From Chitinophaga sp. YR627 (GTDB lineage Bacteria; Bacteroidota; Bacteroidia; Chitinophagales; Chitinophagaceae), in the NCBI RefSeq assembly GCF_900114995.1, contig NZ_FOUX01000003.1, positions 682,001 to 746,000 of the forward strand: a stretch of DNA of 64,000 bases. The letters run 5' to 3'. A model generated the notes under the pieces. It was given only the letters and a program-made list of their open reading frames with translations, did no database searches and was not told where the DNA came from. Below, piece by piece: positions 1-9,224 of this stretch (its first letter is position 1; every line of letters starts with the position of its first letter). The position numbers were made by a program, and so were the translations under genes.

Positions 1-21
1 CTTATAAGAGTAGGGCTGCTT

Positions 22-234
22 CTGCTATGGTTTCAGATACCTGGCGGACTGACGCCCGCTTTTAAGACGATTGGGCGGTGGTAGTTGGGCTATACAAGGA
101 AGCATTGAGGGACGTTAGCTGGTTGCAGGGGACGGGCTAAGGTCCGCGTAGGCATCTGAAACCTCCGCTACAAGCACCGGTTGATAGATTAATTGGAGGT
201 AGGCGGGGGATATCTGGGAGACATCTGTTTTTTT
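22..234 (+). ncRNA. Candidate structured RNA with terminator, upstream of gpsA
   Basis: No convincing gene is visible here. Positions 29-49 and 144-163 pair as a long imperfect helix: a 10-bp block around GGTTTCAGAT, then CCT/AGG, then GCGGAC/GTCCGC. Inside it, smaller hairpins are possible (CGCCC with GGGCG near 52-77, TTAGC with GCTAA near 116-140). A short hairpin at 209-225 with a GGG loop is followed by a run of seven T, which looks like an intrinsic terminator on the plus strand. I do not recognise the RNA family. The left end may extend beyond the window, and the sequence could instead hold the tail of a gene cut by the edge. Confidence 0.33.
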
Positions 235-287
235 GCCGTCAGGAAATGAAGACTTAACGTTATGGTCATATTAGCAGGTAAAATTCC

Positions 288-295
288 TTACTTTG
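288..295 (+). promoter_or_regulatory. Probable -7 promoter element of gpsA
   Basis: The octamer TTACTTTG resembles the Bacteroidota -7 consensus TAnnTTTG with one deviation. It lies 18 bases before the GTG used as the start of gpsA, which argues against a TTG start at 293 inside the element. Confidence 0.4.
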
Positions 296-313
296 CGAGA
301 AAAAGACAGATAC

Positions 314-1315
314 GTGAAAGCAGGTATTATCGGTAGCGGCAGTTGGGCAACAGCATTGGCCAAGATTTTAACGGATAATGGTAATCAGATTTCCTGGTGG
401 ATCCGGAATGAAGACACGATCCGGTATATGCAGCTGCGTCATCATAACAGGCATTATCTCACCTCCGTGTATTTTGACACGAATATGGTGAAACTGAGCA
501 GCAACCTGGAAGAGGTAGTAGCTGCAAGTGATGTGCTGGTGCTGGCTGTACCTTCTGCTTTTCTGGAGGATGTCATGTTGCAATTGTCACCCGAGGCGCT
601 GAAAGGCAAGAAGGTGGTGAATGCGGTAAAAGGGCTGGTACCGGGAAGCAATCTGCTGATCAACGATTATCTGTCGGATATTTTTGATCTTCCGCTGGAA
701 CAGTATTATGCTATTACGGGTCCTTGTCATGCGGAAGAAGTAGCTAATGAGAAACTATCCTATCTGACCTTTTCAGGTTTACAGGAATCATCCGCACAAT
801 CTATTGCGGATATGTTCACTAACAGTTATCTGCAAACGATCGTTAATCGCGATGTGATTGGTGTACAACTGGCAGCGGTCCTGAAGAATATCTATGCATT
901 AGGTGCGGGTATTGCACACGGACTGGAATACGGTGATAATTTCCTCAGTGTATATATTACCAATTGTTTCCGGGAGATGCAGTCTTTCCTGGAAGCGTAT
1001 GGAAAAGACCATAGTGAAGCGGGCGCACATAACTATAACGCCAGCGCCTATCTTGGCGACTTGTTAGTAACCTGTTATTCTTTGCATAGCCGTAACCGTA
1101 CTTTTGGTAACATGATCGGTAAGGGGTATTCTGTGAAGGCGGCCCAGCTGGAGCTGAATATGATCGCAGAGGGCTATTATGCCAGTAAATGCCTGTTTGA
1201 AATGAACATGGAAGTAGGCGCTTATATGCCTGTTGCTCAGGCCGTATATACTATATTATGGCAGAACTTAAATCCACGTGAAGCCTTCCTTTCCCTTGAA
1301 AAGGGATTTATTTAA
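314..1315 (+). CDS. gpsA: Glycerol-3-phosphate dehydrogenase [NAD(P)+]
   Basis: This cytoplasmic enzyme interconverts dihydroxyacetone phosphate and sn-glycerol-3-phosphate, supplying the backbone for phospholipids. The N-terminus carries the Rossmann nucleotide-binding motif GIIGSGSWATALA. Further family signatures are VNAVKGL, ITGPCHAEEV and the segment AAVLKNIYALGAGIAHG, whose Lys is the expected catalytic residue, followed by a helical C-terminal domain with SRNRTFG. The length of 333 residues is normal. The open frame extends to a TTG at 293, but that codon overlaps the -7 element, so the GTG at 314 is preferred. The gene stands alone, with an unrelated SusC/SusD pair 90 bases downstream. 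Confidence 0.95.
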   Translation: MKAGIIGSGSWATALAKILTDNGNQISWWIRNEDTIRYMQLRHHNRHYLTSVYFDTNMVKLSSNLEEVVAASDVLVLAVPSAFLEDVMLQLSPEALKGKKVVNAVKGLVPGSNLLINDYLSDIFDLPLEQYYAITGPCHAEEVANEKLSYLTFSGLQESSAQSIADMFTNSYLQTIVNRDVIGVQLAAVLKNIYALGAGIAHGLEYGDNFLSVYITNCFREMQSFLEAYGKDHSEAGAHNYNASAYLGDLLVTCYSLHSRNRTFGNMIGKGYSVKAAQLELNMIAEGYYASKCLFEMNMEVGAYMPVAQAVYTILWQNLNPREAFLSLEKGFI

Positions 1316-1405
1316 CTGATTGTTAACGTCTTGTTAAAATAGCGATAAGATAGGATTGTAACCTTCGCAGCAGAATTCATCAACCACTAAAACTTGTATT
1401 CTGCT

Positions 1406-4400
1406 ATGCGCTACACACGTCTATGCCTACAATTCCTGTCGTTAGGCGTTTTCCTTCTTTTATTTTCCGTGAGTGTGATGGCCCAGCAGGCTATCAGCGG
1501 GAAAGTAATTTCCGGGGACGACAAGCAGCCATTACCTGGTGCAACCATACAGGTAAAAGGTGCATCTAAAAAGACCATTACAGATAATGCCGGCAATTTC
1601 AGCATTCAGGCCGGGAACAGTGACATCCTTATTATCAGTAGTATCGGATTTACCACACAGGAAGTAAGCGCCTCTCAGGCCGCTAATATTGTGCTTCCTA
1701 CTGACACCCGTGGCTTGGGTGAGGTAGTGGTGACCGCATTAGGTATCAAAAAAGAACGTAAAAAGTTAGGTTATTCTCTGCAGGAGGTAAAAGGTGAAGA
1801 CCTGACCGTTGCAAGAGAATCTAACGTAGTTAACCAGTTGGCTGGTAAAGTAGCTGGTGTAACTGTAATTGGTAGTCCATCCGGTATAGGTGGTTCCGCA
1901 AGGGTATCTATCCGTGGTGAAAGATCGGTAGATCTTAACAAGAACCAGCCATTATACGTAGTGGATGGTGTACCTATCAGCAATGCCATCAATGGCGGTT
2001 CCGGTAGCAATAACCTGGAAGTGGACTTCGGTAACGGCGCCAGTTTCATCAACCCGGATGATATTGAGAGCATGAACGTACTGAAAGGACCTGCTGCTGC
2101 GGCCCTTTATGGTTCCCGTGCAGCGAATGGTGTGGTAATGATCAAAACCAAATCCGGCCGTAAACAAAAGGGTCTGGGTGTGGAAGTGAACAGCAATATC
2201 ACCCTGGAATCAGCTTTGAAACTGCCTGAATACCAGAAAACGTATGGTCAGGGTAACGCCAGCGGCGGCGATTTCGCCTTTGTAAACGGTGGTGGTGCGG
2301 GTTTATCAGATGGTACTGATGAAGGCTGGGGTCCTGCTTTCCGTGGACAGCTGTTCCCTCAGTTTAATTCTCCCCGTACTTTGAATGGTCAGGCTATTCC
2401 TTATACTGGTGGTGATATGAATGCACCGGCAGGTAGCGTGATCACCCCAAGCGCCTGGGAAGCAGACAATGATAACCTGAAGAATTTCTTACAGACCGGC
2501 AGAACCTTCACCAATAACGTTGCCCTGGTAGGTGCTAACGACAATGGTGATTTCCGTCTGAGCTATACCAATCTTAATCAGACTGGTATCGTACCCAATA
2601 CTGATCTGAAAAGAAATACTACCAGCTTTTCTGCTGGCTACCATTTCACGCCAAAGTTCACCGCAAAGGCATTCGTAAGCTATATCAAGAGCGAAAGTGA
2701 CAACCGTCCTTCCATCAGCTATGGTACTGAGAGCATCATGTATCTGTTCAACTGCTGGTTGCCTGCTTCTGTTAGAGTAAGCGATCTGAAGCGTTTGTGG
2801 CAGCGTGGTCTGGACAACAGACAACAATATAACTGGAACTACAACTACCATGATAACCCATATCTGACCGTATATCAGAATACGAATGGTCAGTATTATG
2901 ATCGTCTGATCGGTAATGTTGTATTAAGATATGATCTCGCCAGCTGGTTAAACCTCCAGGTACGTACTGCTACTGACTGGAGCAATGAGCGTCGCGAGTA
3001 TCGCAGAGCTTTCAGTACACAGCGTTTCCCCTACGGTGAGTACCGTGAAGTGAACATTGTGAACGAAGAGCGTAACACAGACTTCCTGTTCGCAGCTGAT
3101 AAAGAGATCAATTCTAACTTCTCTTTCAATGCTACCCTGGGTGGTAACCAGATGCGTCAGACTTCCCGTTTCAATGAGGATATCGCTGGTCAGCTGAATA
3201 TCCCGAATGTATACCGTCTGACGAACTCCCGCATTGCACTGGTATCAAACCAGAATAATGTAGGTAAGCGTATCAACAGCTTCTACGGATCAGCGGGTGT
3301 TTCCTACAAGAACAAGCTGTTCCTGGATTTCACCGGTCGTAACGACTGGAGTAGTGCACTGACACTGCCGGAAGATCTGAAAGCTTTCGGACAGGAGCAG
3401 AATTCCTATTTCTATTCTTCAGTGGCCCTGAGTGCTATTATCAGCGATATGGTGAAGCTGCCATCTGTAATCAGTTTTGCGAAACTGAGAGGAAGTTTTG
3501 CGCAGGTAGGTAATGATACCGATCCATTTGCCTTTACACAGACCTTTAACCGTAGCGATCCATTTGGCGCTTCTCAGATCTATGGCGAGACCAGCCGTTT
3601 ATCTAACCTGAACCTGAAACCGGAGATCAGCAATGCCTTTGAATTTGGTGCTGACATCCGTTTCTGGCAGAACAGAGTAGGACTGGACCTGACTTATTAC
3701 CAGAGTAATACAAAGAACCAGATCCTGAACATTCCATTATCTAACACCAGTGGTTATGAGAGCCGTGTGATCAATGCCGGTTCTATCCGTAACCATGGTT
3801 TTGAGGTAATGCTGAATGTCACTCCGATCAAGACGAAGTCTTTCAACTGGGATGCTTACGTAAACTTCTCTTCTAACCGCAGTAAGGTACTGGAGCTGAC
3901 TGACGGTCTGACCAACTATGTAATGGCAGACAGAAACGTATCAGTAGAGGCGAGAGTTGGAGAGCGTATGGGTGATCTGTACGGTATTGGTTTCGCGCGT
4001 GTACAGAACACAGATGCGAATGCACCTTACTATGATGCAAGCGGTCAGTATACCGGTCAGATGGTATTCGCAGCGAATGGTCGTCCGGTAGCTACTACCG
4101 AAAGGATCAGACTGGGCAACTATAATCCTGACTGGTTGATGGGTATCGGCAATACATTTACTTATAAAGGTGTACGTCTGAGCTGTCTGTTTGATGTGCG
4201 TCATGGTGGTAAACTCTATTCACTGACACAGACTGTAGGTCGTGAAGGCGGTATCATTAAAGAGACCCTGGAAGGACGTGCAGATGGTTATGATATGAGC
4301 AAACCAGGCAATGGTGTGATCGGATCAGGTGTGGTACAGGCGGCAGATGGTAAGTTCAGTCCGAACACTACCAAGGTAGCGGTACGTGAGTGGCACAGTG

Positions 4401-4687
4401 CCTGGACCGGTGGTCGTAACATCGCCGAGGGTGTAATGTATGATGCATCATTTGTAAAACTGCGTGAACTGCAGATCGGTTATTCCTTCCCCGGATCATT
4501 TAAAAAGGGGGTGATCAAAGGTATGAACGTATCACTGGTAGGCCGTAACCTCTTCCTGTGGGATAATGTACCACACGTAGATCCAGAGGTGATGTCTTAT
4601 TCCGGCGGTACAGCCCTGCCTGGTATTGAGTATATGAGCTTGCCAAGCAGCCGTAGCTACGGTGTGAACCTGAGTTTTAAATTATGA
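1406..4687 (+). CDS. SusC/RagA family TonB-linked outer membrane protein
   Basis: This is a TonB-dependent outer-membrane transporter that, with its SusD partner, imports an oligosaccharide, peptide or other nutrient; the substrate cannot be read from sequence. A signal peptide ends near VMAQQA. A carboxypeptidase-regulatory-like beta-sandwich follows (ISGKVISGDDKQPLPGAT), then a TonB-box-like stretch (GEVVVTALGI), the plug (VAGVTVIGSPSGIGGSARV, ALYGSRAANGVVMI) and a long beta-barrel ending in the strand GVNLSFKL. The 1093 residues are typical. There is no STN domain, so it is unlikely to signal to a sigma factor. The ATG at 1406 is preferred over a TTG at 1394 because it begins a clean signal peptide. 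The stop overlaps an upstream in-frame ATG of the SusD gene, so the two are one operon. Confidence 0.95.
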   Translation: MRYTRLCLQFLSLGVFLLLFSVSVMAQQAISGKVISGDDKQPLPGATIQVKGASKKTITDNAGNFSIQAGNSDILIISSIGFTTQEVSASQAANIVLPTDTRGLGEVVVTALGIKKERKKLGYSLQEVKGEDLTVARESNVVNQLAGKVAGVTVIGSPSGIGGSARVSIRGERSVDLNKNQPLYVVDGVPISNAINGGSGSNNLEVDFGNGASFINPDDIESMNVLKGPAAAALYGSRAANGVVMIKTKSGRKQKGLGVEVNSNITLESALKLPEYQKTYGQGNASGGDFAFVNGGGAGLSDGTDEGWGPAFRGQLFPQFNSPRTLNGQAIPYTGGDMNAPAGSVITPSAWEADNDNLKNFLQTGRTFTNNVALVGANDNGDFRLSYTNLNQTGIVPNTDLKRNTTSFSAGYHFTPKFTAKAFVSYIKSESDNRPSISYGTESIMYLFNCWLPASVRVSDLKRLWQRGLDNRQQYNWNYNYHDNPYLTVYQNTNGQYYDRLIGNVVLRYDLASWLNLQVRTATDWSNERREYRRAFSTQRFPYGEYREVNIVNEERNTDFLFAADKEINSNFSFNATLGGNQMRQTSRFNEDIAGQLNIPNVYRLTNSRIALVSNQNNVGKRINSFYGSAGVSYKNKLFLDFTGRNDWSSALTLPEDLKAFGQEQNSYFYSSVALSAIISDMVKLPSVISFAKLRGSFAQVGNDTDPFAFTQTFNRSDPFGASQIYGETSRLSNLNLKPEISNAFEFGADIRFWQNRVGLDLTYYQSNTKNQILNIPLSNTSGYESRVINAGSIRNHGFEVMLNVTPIKTKSFNWDAYVNFSSNRSKVLELTDGLTNYVMADRNVSVEARVGERMGDLYGIGFARVQNTDANAPYYDASGQYTGQMVFAANGRPVATTERIRLGNYNPDWLMGIGNTFTYKGVRLSCLFDVRHGGKLYSLTQTVGREGGIIKETLEGRADGYDMSKPGNGVIGSGVVQAADGKFSPNTTKVAVREWHSAWTGGRNIAEGVMYDASFVKLRELQIGYSFPGSFKKGVIKGMNVSLVGRNLFLWDNVPHVDPEVMSYSGGTALPGIEYMSLPSSRSYGVNLSFKL

Positions 4688-4707
4688 TCACCTTTAAACA
4701 AGCAATC

Positions 4708-6222
4708 ATGAAATTCTTAAAAATATTTTTACTGGCCGGCCTTTTATCATCCTGTACACACGACTTTAGTGATACCAACACTAATGAGAACAACCCTACC
4801 AATGTGACACCTGACCTGCTGCTGAGCGGGGTGATCAAGAATATGATGAGTAACCAGGTGAATACTGCCTGGGGTATTGGTAATATCGTAGCGCAGCATC
4901 ATGCCAAGATACAGTTCGTAAATGAGGACCGTTATCTGTGGGGTGAGCAGAATGGTGTGTGGGACGATGTTTACAATAACTATCGTAATCTGCAGAACAT
5001 CTTCACTGCTGTAGGTGCAGATTCTACCAATCCTTACCTGGGTGTATCTCTGGTGCTGAAGTCATGGATGTTTGCCCTGGCGACAGATACTTATGGAGAT
5101 GTACCTTATTCAGAGGCTGGCAGAGCCAAACTGGAAGGTAAATACCAGCCTAAGTACGATGACCAGGAGTCGATCTATGCCGGTATTCTGGCTGATCTGA
5201 AGAGAGCGAACAGCTATCTGGCGAAGAGCGGTACTACCCTGGATGGAGACATCCTGTATGGCGGTGGCGCGAATGCGATCCTGAAATGGCGTAAGCTGGC
5301 GAATTCCCTGAGACTGCGCTACCTGTTGCGTCTGTCTAAGAGAAAAGACGTCAGTGCTGAGATGGCTGAGATCCTGTCTAATCCGTCTACTTATCCGGTA
5401 TTCACGGATAATGCGGACAATGCTGAGCTGAAATATCTGTCAGCTGCTCCTAACCAGTGGCCTTTGTATGATGCCCGTGTGGGTTCATTTGATGAATTCA
5501 GGGTGAGTAAAACGTTAAGTGATCGTCTGACGACACTGAACGATCCCCGTCTGAAAGTATTTGGTCGTCCGAGCCAGCGATCAGTGGCTGCCAATGCGCC
5601 AAAGATCGAGGGTATTCCGAACGGTCTGAGCGATGTAAATGCGCTGGCTTATAATGGTGGTGTACAGGGTGTATCCAGAGTAGGTTATACGTTTGCCTGC
5701 CTGGTTTGTAACGACATCGGACAGGCCGCACCAGATCCGGCAGCACCAAGAGCCCTGATCATGACCTATGCTGAGTTACAGTTTACGCTGGCGGAAGCAA
5801 GAGAGCGTAATATGATCACTGCAGGCGATGCTGCTACTTATTACAACAATGGCATTACTGCCAACTTTAACTACTGGAAGAGCATTGTACCGTCTCAATA
5901 CGGTATTGACGTAACGATGCCGGCTAACTATCTGACCCAGGCGACAGTTGCTTATACCGGCACCCAGGCAGAGAAACTGGCAAAGATCGCTTTACAGAAG
6001 TGGGTGGCTTATTACTTTAACGGACTGGAAGCATGGTTTGACTGGAGACGTACAGGTATGCCTGAGATCGTGCCGGGTCCATCGAACCTGAACAACAACC
6101 AGGTACCGGTAAGATTTATCTATCCTCAGAAAGAGCAATCACTGAATGGCGGCAATCGTGGAGATGCTGTTAAACGCCAGGGAGCTGATAACCTGAACAC
6201 GCGTATGTGGATTGCTAAATAA
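4708..6222 (+). CDS. SusD-like nutrient-binding outer membrane lipoprotein
   Basis: This surface lipoprotein caps the SusC channel and binds the substrate. The N-terminus MKFLKIFLLAGLLSSC is a lipoprotein signal with the lipobox LSSC. The mature part is helical and TPR-like, and the C-terminal segment GLEAWFDWRRTGMPEI resembles the SusD-like family often labelled SusD/RagB nutrient-binding (PF12771-type) rather than the starch-type RagB. An earlier ATG at 4684 overlaps the SusC stop, but it would bury the signal peptide, so 4708 is chosen. At 504 residues the length is usual. A strong hairpin terminator follows the stop. The ligand is unknown; homologues are often linked to amino-acid or peptide uptake, which is only a weak hint here. 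Confidence 0.92.
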   Translation: MKFLKIFLLAGLLSSCTHDFSDTNTNENNPTNVTPDLLLSGVIKNMMSNQVNTAWGIGNIVAQHHAKIQFVNEDRYLWGEQNGVWDDVYNNYRNLQNIFTAVGADSTNPYLGVSLVLKSWMFALATDTYGDVPYSEAGRAKLEGKYQPKYDDQESIYAGILADLKRANSYLAKSGTTLDGDILYGGGANAILKWRKLANSLRLRYLLRLSKRKDVSAEMAEILSNPSTYPVFTDNADNAELKYLSAAPNQWPLYDARVGSFDEFRVSKTLSDRLTTLNDPRLKVFGRPSQRSVAANAPKIEGIPNGLSDVNALAYNGGVQGVSRVGYTFACLVCNDIGQAAPDPAAPRALIMTYAELQFTLAEARERNMITAGDAATYYNNGITANFNYWKSIVPSQYGIDVTMPANYLTQATVAYTGTQAEKLAKIALQKWVAYYFNGLEAWFDWRRTGMPEIVPGPSNLNNNQVPVRFIYPQKEQSLNGGNRGDAVKRQGADNLNTRMWIAK

Positions 6223-6243
6223 CAGTAATTACTTTTTGCATTG

Positions 6244-6278
6244 TCCGGCCATTTCTGCAAAGGGATGGCCGGATTTTT
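6244..6278. terminator. Bidirectional intrinsic terminator
   Basis: Arms TCCGGCCAT (6244-6252) and ATGGCCGGA (6265-6273) pair perfectly and are followed by five T on the plus strand. The hairpin lies between the convergent SusD and DoxX-like genes and overlaps the stop region of the latter. Confidence 0.8.
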
Positions 6279-6633
6279 ATTTTGTGAAGTACCAGGCCCA
6301 CCAGATCAATACAAACTGGAACGGAAGCCTTAATAAGGGCAGCCAAAGCATGGGATGTTTCGTTGCATAGTAGTTGATGGCCATCTGGATGTTAGCGGGA
6401 AATACGGCCAGGAGGAGGCCAATAATGATCCAGGCGCCTATATTCCGCGAAGCGGCGGGGAGGAGCAGTACCCCCCCTGCCACTTCCACACCGCCGCTGA
6501 TATATACGAGTTCGGTCTGGAAGGGCAGCCAGGGAGGCATGATGCCTATATAAATTTCCGGATTGATGAAGTGATTGATACCGGCGGCCACATAAATAGC
6601 TGCCATAATATATAAGGAAATCCTACTGCGCAT
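6277..6633 (-). CDS. DoxX/MauE-like small integral membrane protein
   Basis: This 118-residue protein is almost entirely hydrophobic, with about four predicted membrane helices. The N-terminal AAIYVAAGINHFINPEIY and the following LVYISGGVEVAGGVLLL match the pattern of the DoxX-like family, small membrane proteins of poorly defined redox or quinone-related role. An ATG at 6633 starts it. It is followed on the same strand, upstream, by a helicase gene that has its own promoter, so they may be co-transcribed: the helicase stop lies 30 bases before this start. No catalytic residues can be assigned, and the function is unknown beyond the family. Confidence 0.75.
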   Translation of the reverse strand: MRSRISLYIMAAIYVAAGINHFINPEIYIGIMPPWLPFQTELVYISGGVEVAGGVLLLPAASRNIGAWIIIGLLLAVFPANIQMAINYYATKHPMLWLPLLRLPFQFVLIWWAWYFTK

Positions 6634-6663
6634 ATCATATAAACGCGGATTCCCTTAAGTAGT

Positions 6664-7974
6664 TTATTTCGCTACATCAATGTTTACTTTCTTATTCTTG
6701 ATCTTTTCGTTCTTTATCAGATTGAGGGTGTGTGCAGCTTTACTTTTCCTTACGGCAACGAAGGAGAAGAAGTCTTTTACTTCGATCAGGCCTACATCTT
6801 CCTTTTTCATCTGTCCTTTGTTGGTGAGGAAGCCCACAATGTCAACTTTGTTGACCTTGTCCTTCTTACCAGCACTTATGTAGAAAGTCGTCCATTTCGG
6901 TTTTTCCGGCAGTTCGTACTTCGCTTCCAGGGTGATGAGTTCCGGATTTTCTTCTACATAGGAAGGCATTTTCTCGTCTGGCCCTATGATGAGGATGGCG
7001 GTGCCACTGGCGTCCATTCTGGCGGTACGGCCATTCCTGTGTGTGTAGGTATCGGCAGTATGTGGCAGGTGGTAGTGAACGATATATCTGATGTTGGGTA
7101 TGTCGAGTCCGCGGGCGGCGAGGTCGGTGGTCACGAGGAGATTGCTGGTACCATTCCTGAATTTGCTCAGTGCGGCATCTCTATCCCGTTGTTCCATAGC
7201 ACCATGGTAGAATACGCTGGTGATGCCGGCGTCTTTCAGGGCCGCGTTGGTACGTTCTACGGCTTCGCGATGATTACAGAAGACGATGGTAGAACGGTTA
7301 CCGAGGTAGCAGACCAGTCTGAAAAGGGTGTCCAGTTTATCTTTATCCTCGCTTTCCACATATTTTATAGCCAGGGCTTCTGACTTTTCTTCTGTGAGGA
7401 AGTCCAGTTTTATTGGATCTGTGATGCCAACGAAGCCGGGGATATCAACGCCTTCGGTGGCGGAGGTCAGGATCCTCTTTTTCAGCCCTGGCAGGGATTC
7501 GATGATAAATTCAATCTCATCCTGGAAGCCCAGTTCGAGGGATTTATCGAATTCATCCAGTACCAATATCTTAATACCAGCTGTTTTGATATTCTCTCTG
7601 CGGATGTGGTCGCCGAGTCTGCCGGGCGTACCGACGATCAGCGCAGGCGCTTCCACCAGGTTATTTTCTTCCGTTTCACGGAGGTGTCCGCCGTAACAGC
7701 AGGTTACTTTATATCCAGTGGTCATGGTTTTCCAGACCTTTTCGATCTGCATGGCCAGTTCGCGGGAAGGCGCTACGATTAAAGCCTGGGTACCAGGCGT
7801 GTTTTTGTCTAATTGTTCCAATATAGGGATCAGGAAGCCAAGGGTCTTACCTGAGCCGGTATTGGAGAGAAGAATGACATTGTCGGCCTTTTGATTGGCG
7901 TCAATGGAAGCGAGCTGCATCTCATTGAGTGCATCGATTTTAAAGGCGTTGAGTATGGAGGCGTATTTTTGCAT
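6664..7974 (-). CDS. DEAD-box ATP-dependent RNA helicase, DbpA-like
   Basis: This helicase probably remodels ribosomal RNA during ribosome assembly. Visible motifs in order are the Q-motif region (LNEMQLASID), Walker A (SNTGSGKT), PSRELA, GTPGR, motif II as DEFD instead of DEAD, motif III (TSAT), then in RecA domain 2 VFCNHREA, TTDLAARGLDIP and HRNGRTAR. The last 75 residues look like a DbpA-type RNA-binding domain, which in Escherichia coli DbpA recognises a 23S rRNA hairpin. The 436 residues fit this type. A -7 element ends only five bases before the ATG, so the mRNA should have almost no leader. It sits between unrelated genes. Confidence 0.9.
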   Translation of the reverse strand: MQKYASILNAFKIDALNEMQLASIDANQKADNVILLSNTGSGKTLGFLIPILEQLDKNTPGTQALIVAPSRELAMQIEKVWKTMTTGYKVTCCYGGHLRETEENNLVEAPALIVGTPGRLGDHIRRENIKTAGIKILVLDEFDKSLELGFQDEIEFIIESLPGLKKRILTSATEGVDIPGFVGITDPIKLDFLTEEKSEALAIKYVESEDKDKLDTLFRLVCYLGNRSTIVFCNHREAVERTNAALKDAGITSVFYHGAMEQRDRDAALSKFRNGTSNLLVTTDLAARGLDIPNIRYIVHYHLPHTADTYTHRNGRTARMDASGTAILIIGPDEKMPSYVEENPELITLEAKYELPEKPKWTTFYISAGKKDKVNKVDIVGFLTNKGQMKKEDVGLIEVKDFFSFVAVRKSKAAHTLNLIKNEKIKNKKVNIDVAK

Positions 7975-7979
7975 CGGGG

Positions 7980-7987
7980 CAAAAGTA
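7980..7987 (-). promoter_or_regulatory. -7 promoter element of the DEAD-box helicase gene
   Basis: On the minus strand this reads TACTTTTG, an exact match to TAnnTTTG. It ends five bases before the start codon at 7974, implying a leader of only a few bases. A clear -33 TTG is not seen at the ideal spacing. Confidence 0.55.
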
Positions 7988-8009
7988 CGGATTTCTTAGG
8001 GAGTGGTAT

Positions 8010-9158
8010 TTAACGGATGTGCAGGACCCCATCTTTGTAGTAGGAATCAGCCCCGGTGGTCAGCTTGATAGCGTCCAGGAACTCCTGTATAGGTTCTGCT
8101 TTCAGGATCGTACCGGTGAACTTCTTTTCAGCGATGGCGGGATTGTCGATGACAACCTTTACGCCATACCAGCGTGGGAGTACCCTGGTGATTTCGCTCA
8201 TCGGAGTATTATCCAGTTTATACCTTCCCTTAATCCAGAGTAATTCATTTTCGTTTAAAGCAGTCAGCGTTGTCCCTTTATTTTCCAGGTAGGTAATTGC
8301 CTGTCCTGGTTTGAGGATGGTTTGTTTCTCTGCGGCAGCAAAAGAAACGGCGCCTTCTACCAGGGAGACTTTTACGCGTCCGGAGTCGTAAGTATTTACA
8401 TTAAAAGAAGTTCCAAGCACCTGTACGGCGCCATTTGGGGTGTGCAGGATAAAGGGCCTGTTATGGTCTTTTGCGACCTGTAAGTAGGCTTCTCCATCTA
8501 AGAACACTTCTCTGGTATTGCCGCTGAAGTGGAAGGGAAAGCGGAGAGCCGTGGCACTGTTCAGGAATACGATGGTACCATCAGATAATGTGATGTGGTA
8601 GTCCATGCCTGGGGGAACCCATAGTTTGTTTACCTGTTCTGTATTGCCGGTATTGTCTTTTGTGGAGTAGGAGAGAGCATTATTGCTATTCCTCAGTTGC
8701 GTTCCACCGGTGACAGTGATACTATCTTTAGGGGCAGAGAGGTCGATGACTTCTCCATTGGATAATTGTAGCTGCAGTGTTTTATTATTAGCCGCTAAGT
8801 CCTGGGGTGGTTTTATTTTACCAGAATGGCTGGTAAAAAGAGGGTATATAAAAACAACGAATGCAGTTACAGATGCGGCAACGAGCAGCATACTAAAAGC
8901 AATACTTTTCCTTTTACGGAGTTTTCTTTCTTTCAGTTTGTCTTCGATCTGAGTGAAGGCGGCTTCATTATCGAGCTGTTGTATGGCGGGTTCACTGGAC
9001 CAAATGGCGTATTCCTGCTGGAGCTGTTCGAATTCGGTTTTTAGTTCCGGATACTCTTGTAATGCATTTTGAAGGAGTTGCTCATCTGTTTCGTTAATAA
9101 CCCCCATCACCACTTTTTCATTCATCAGCTGATGAATACGATCCCTATCTAATTCCAT
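8010..9158 (-). CDS. FecR family anti-sigma factor
   Basis: This inner-membrane anti-sigma factor passes a signal from an outer-membrane receptor to the ECF sigma factor encoded just upstream. The N-terminal cytoplasmic part (about 1-85) binds sigma. A single membrane helix is near residues 88-108 (AFSMLLVAASVTAFVVFIY). The periplasmic FecR domain contains LPPGMDYHITLSDGT-like sequence, ATALRFPFHF and GTSFNVNTY, and the end is a DUF4974-type domain (YKLDNTPMSEITRVLPRWYGV). The length of 382 residues is typical for Bacteroidota. The gene lies 66 bases after the sigma gene on the same strand and is divergent from the STN-containing SusC at 10141, its likely receptor partner. Confidence 0.92.
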   Translation of the reverse strand: MELDRDRIHQLMNEKVVMGVINETDEQLLQNALQEYPELKTEFEQLQQEYAIWSSEPAIQQLDNEAAFTQIEDKLKERKLRKRKSIAFSMLLVAASVTAFVVFIYPLFTSHSGKIKPPQDLAANNKTLQLQLSNGEVIDLSAPKDSITVTGGTQLRNSNNALSYSTKDNTGNTEQVNKLWVPPGMDYHITLSDGTIVFLNSATALRFPFHFSGNTREVFLDGEAYLQVAKDHNRPFILHTPNGAVQVLGTSFNVNTYDSGRVKVSLVEGAVSFAAAEKQTILKPGQAITYLENKGTTLTALNENELLWIKGRYKLDNTPMSEITRVLPRWYGVKVVIDNPAIAEKKFTGTILKAEPIQEFLDAIKLTTGADSYYKDGVLHIR

Positions 9159-9224
9159 GAGTTATTATTAATTCAAGTATAAGAGTATTGCTCTCCCCAA
9201 ATGGGTGATATAATTATATGATTA

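Noticed and set aside
1..292. Tail of a gene cut by the left edge of the window
   Set aside because: Short open frames of 20-30 codons occur but none has a recognisable ending, while the paired helix and terminator better explain the stretch. It cannot be fully excluded.
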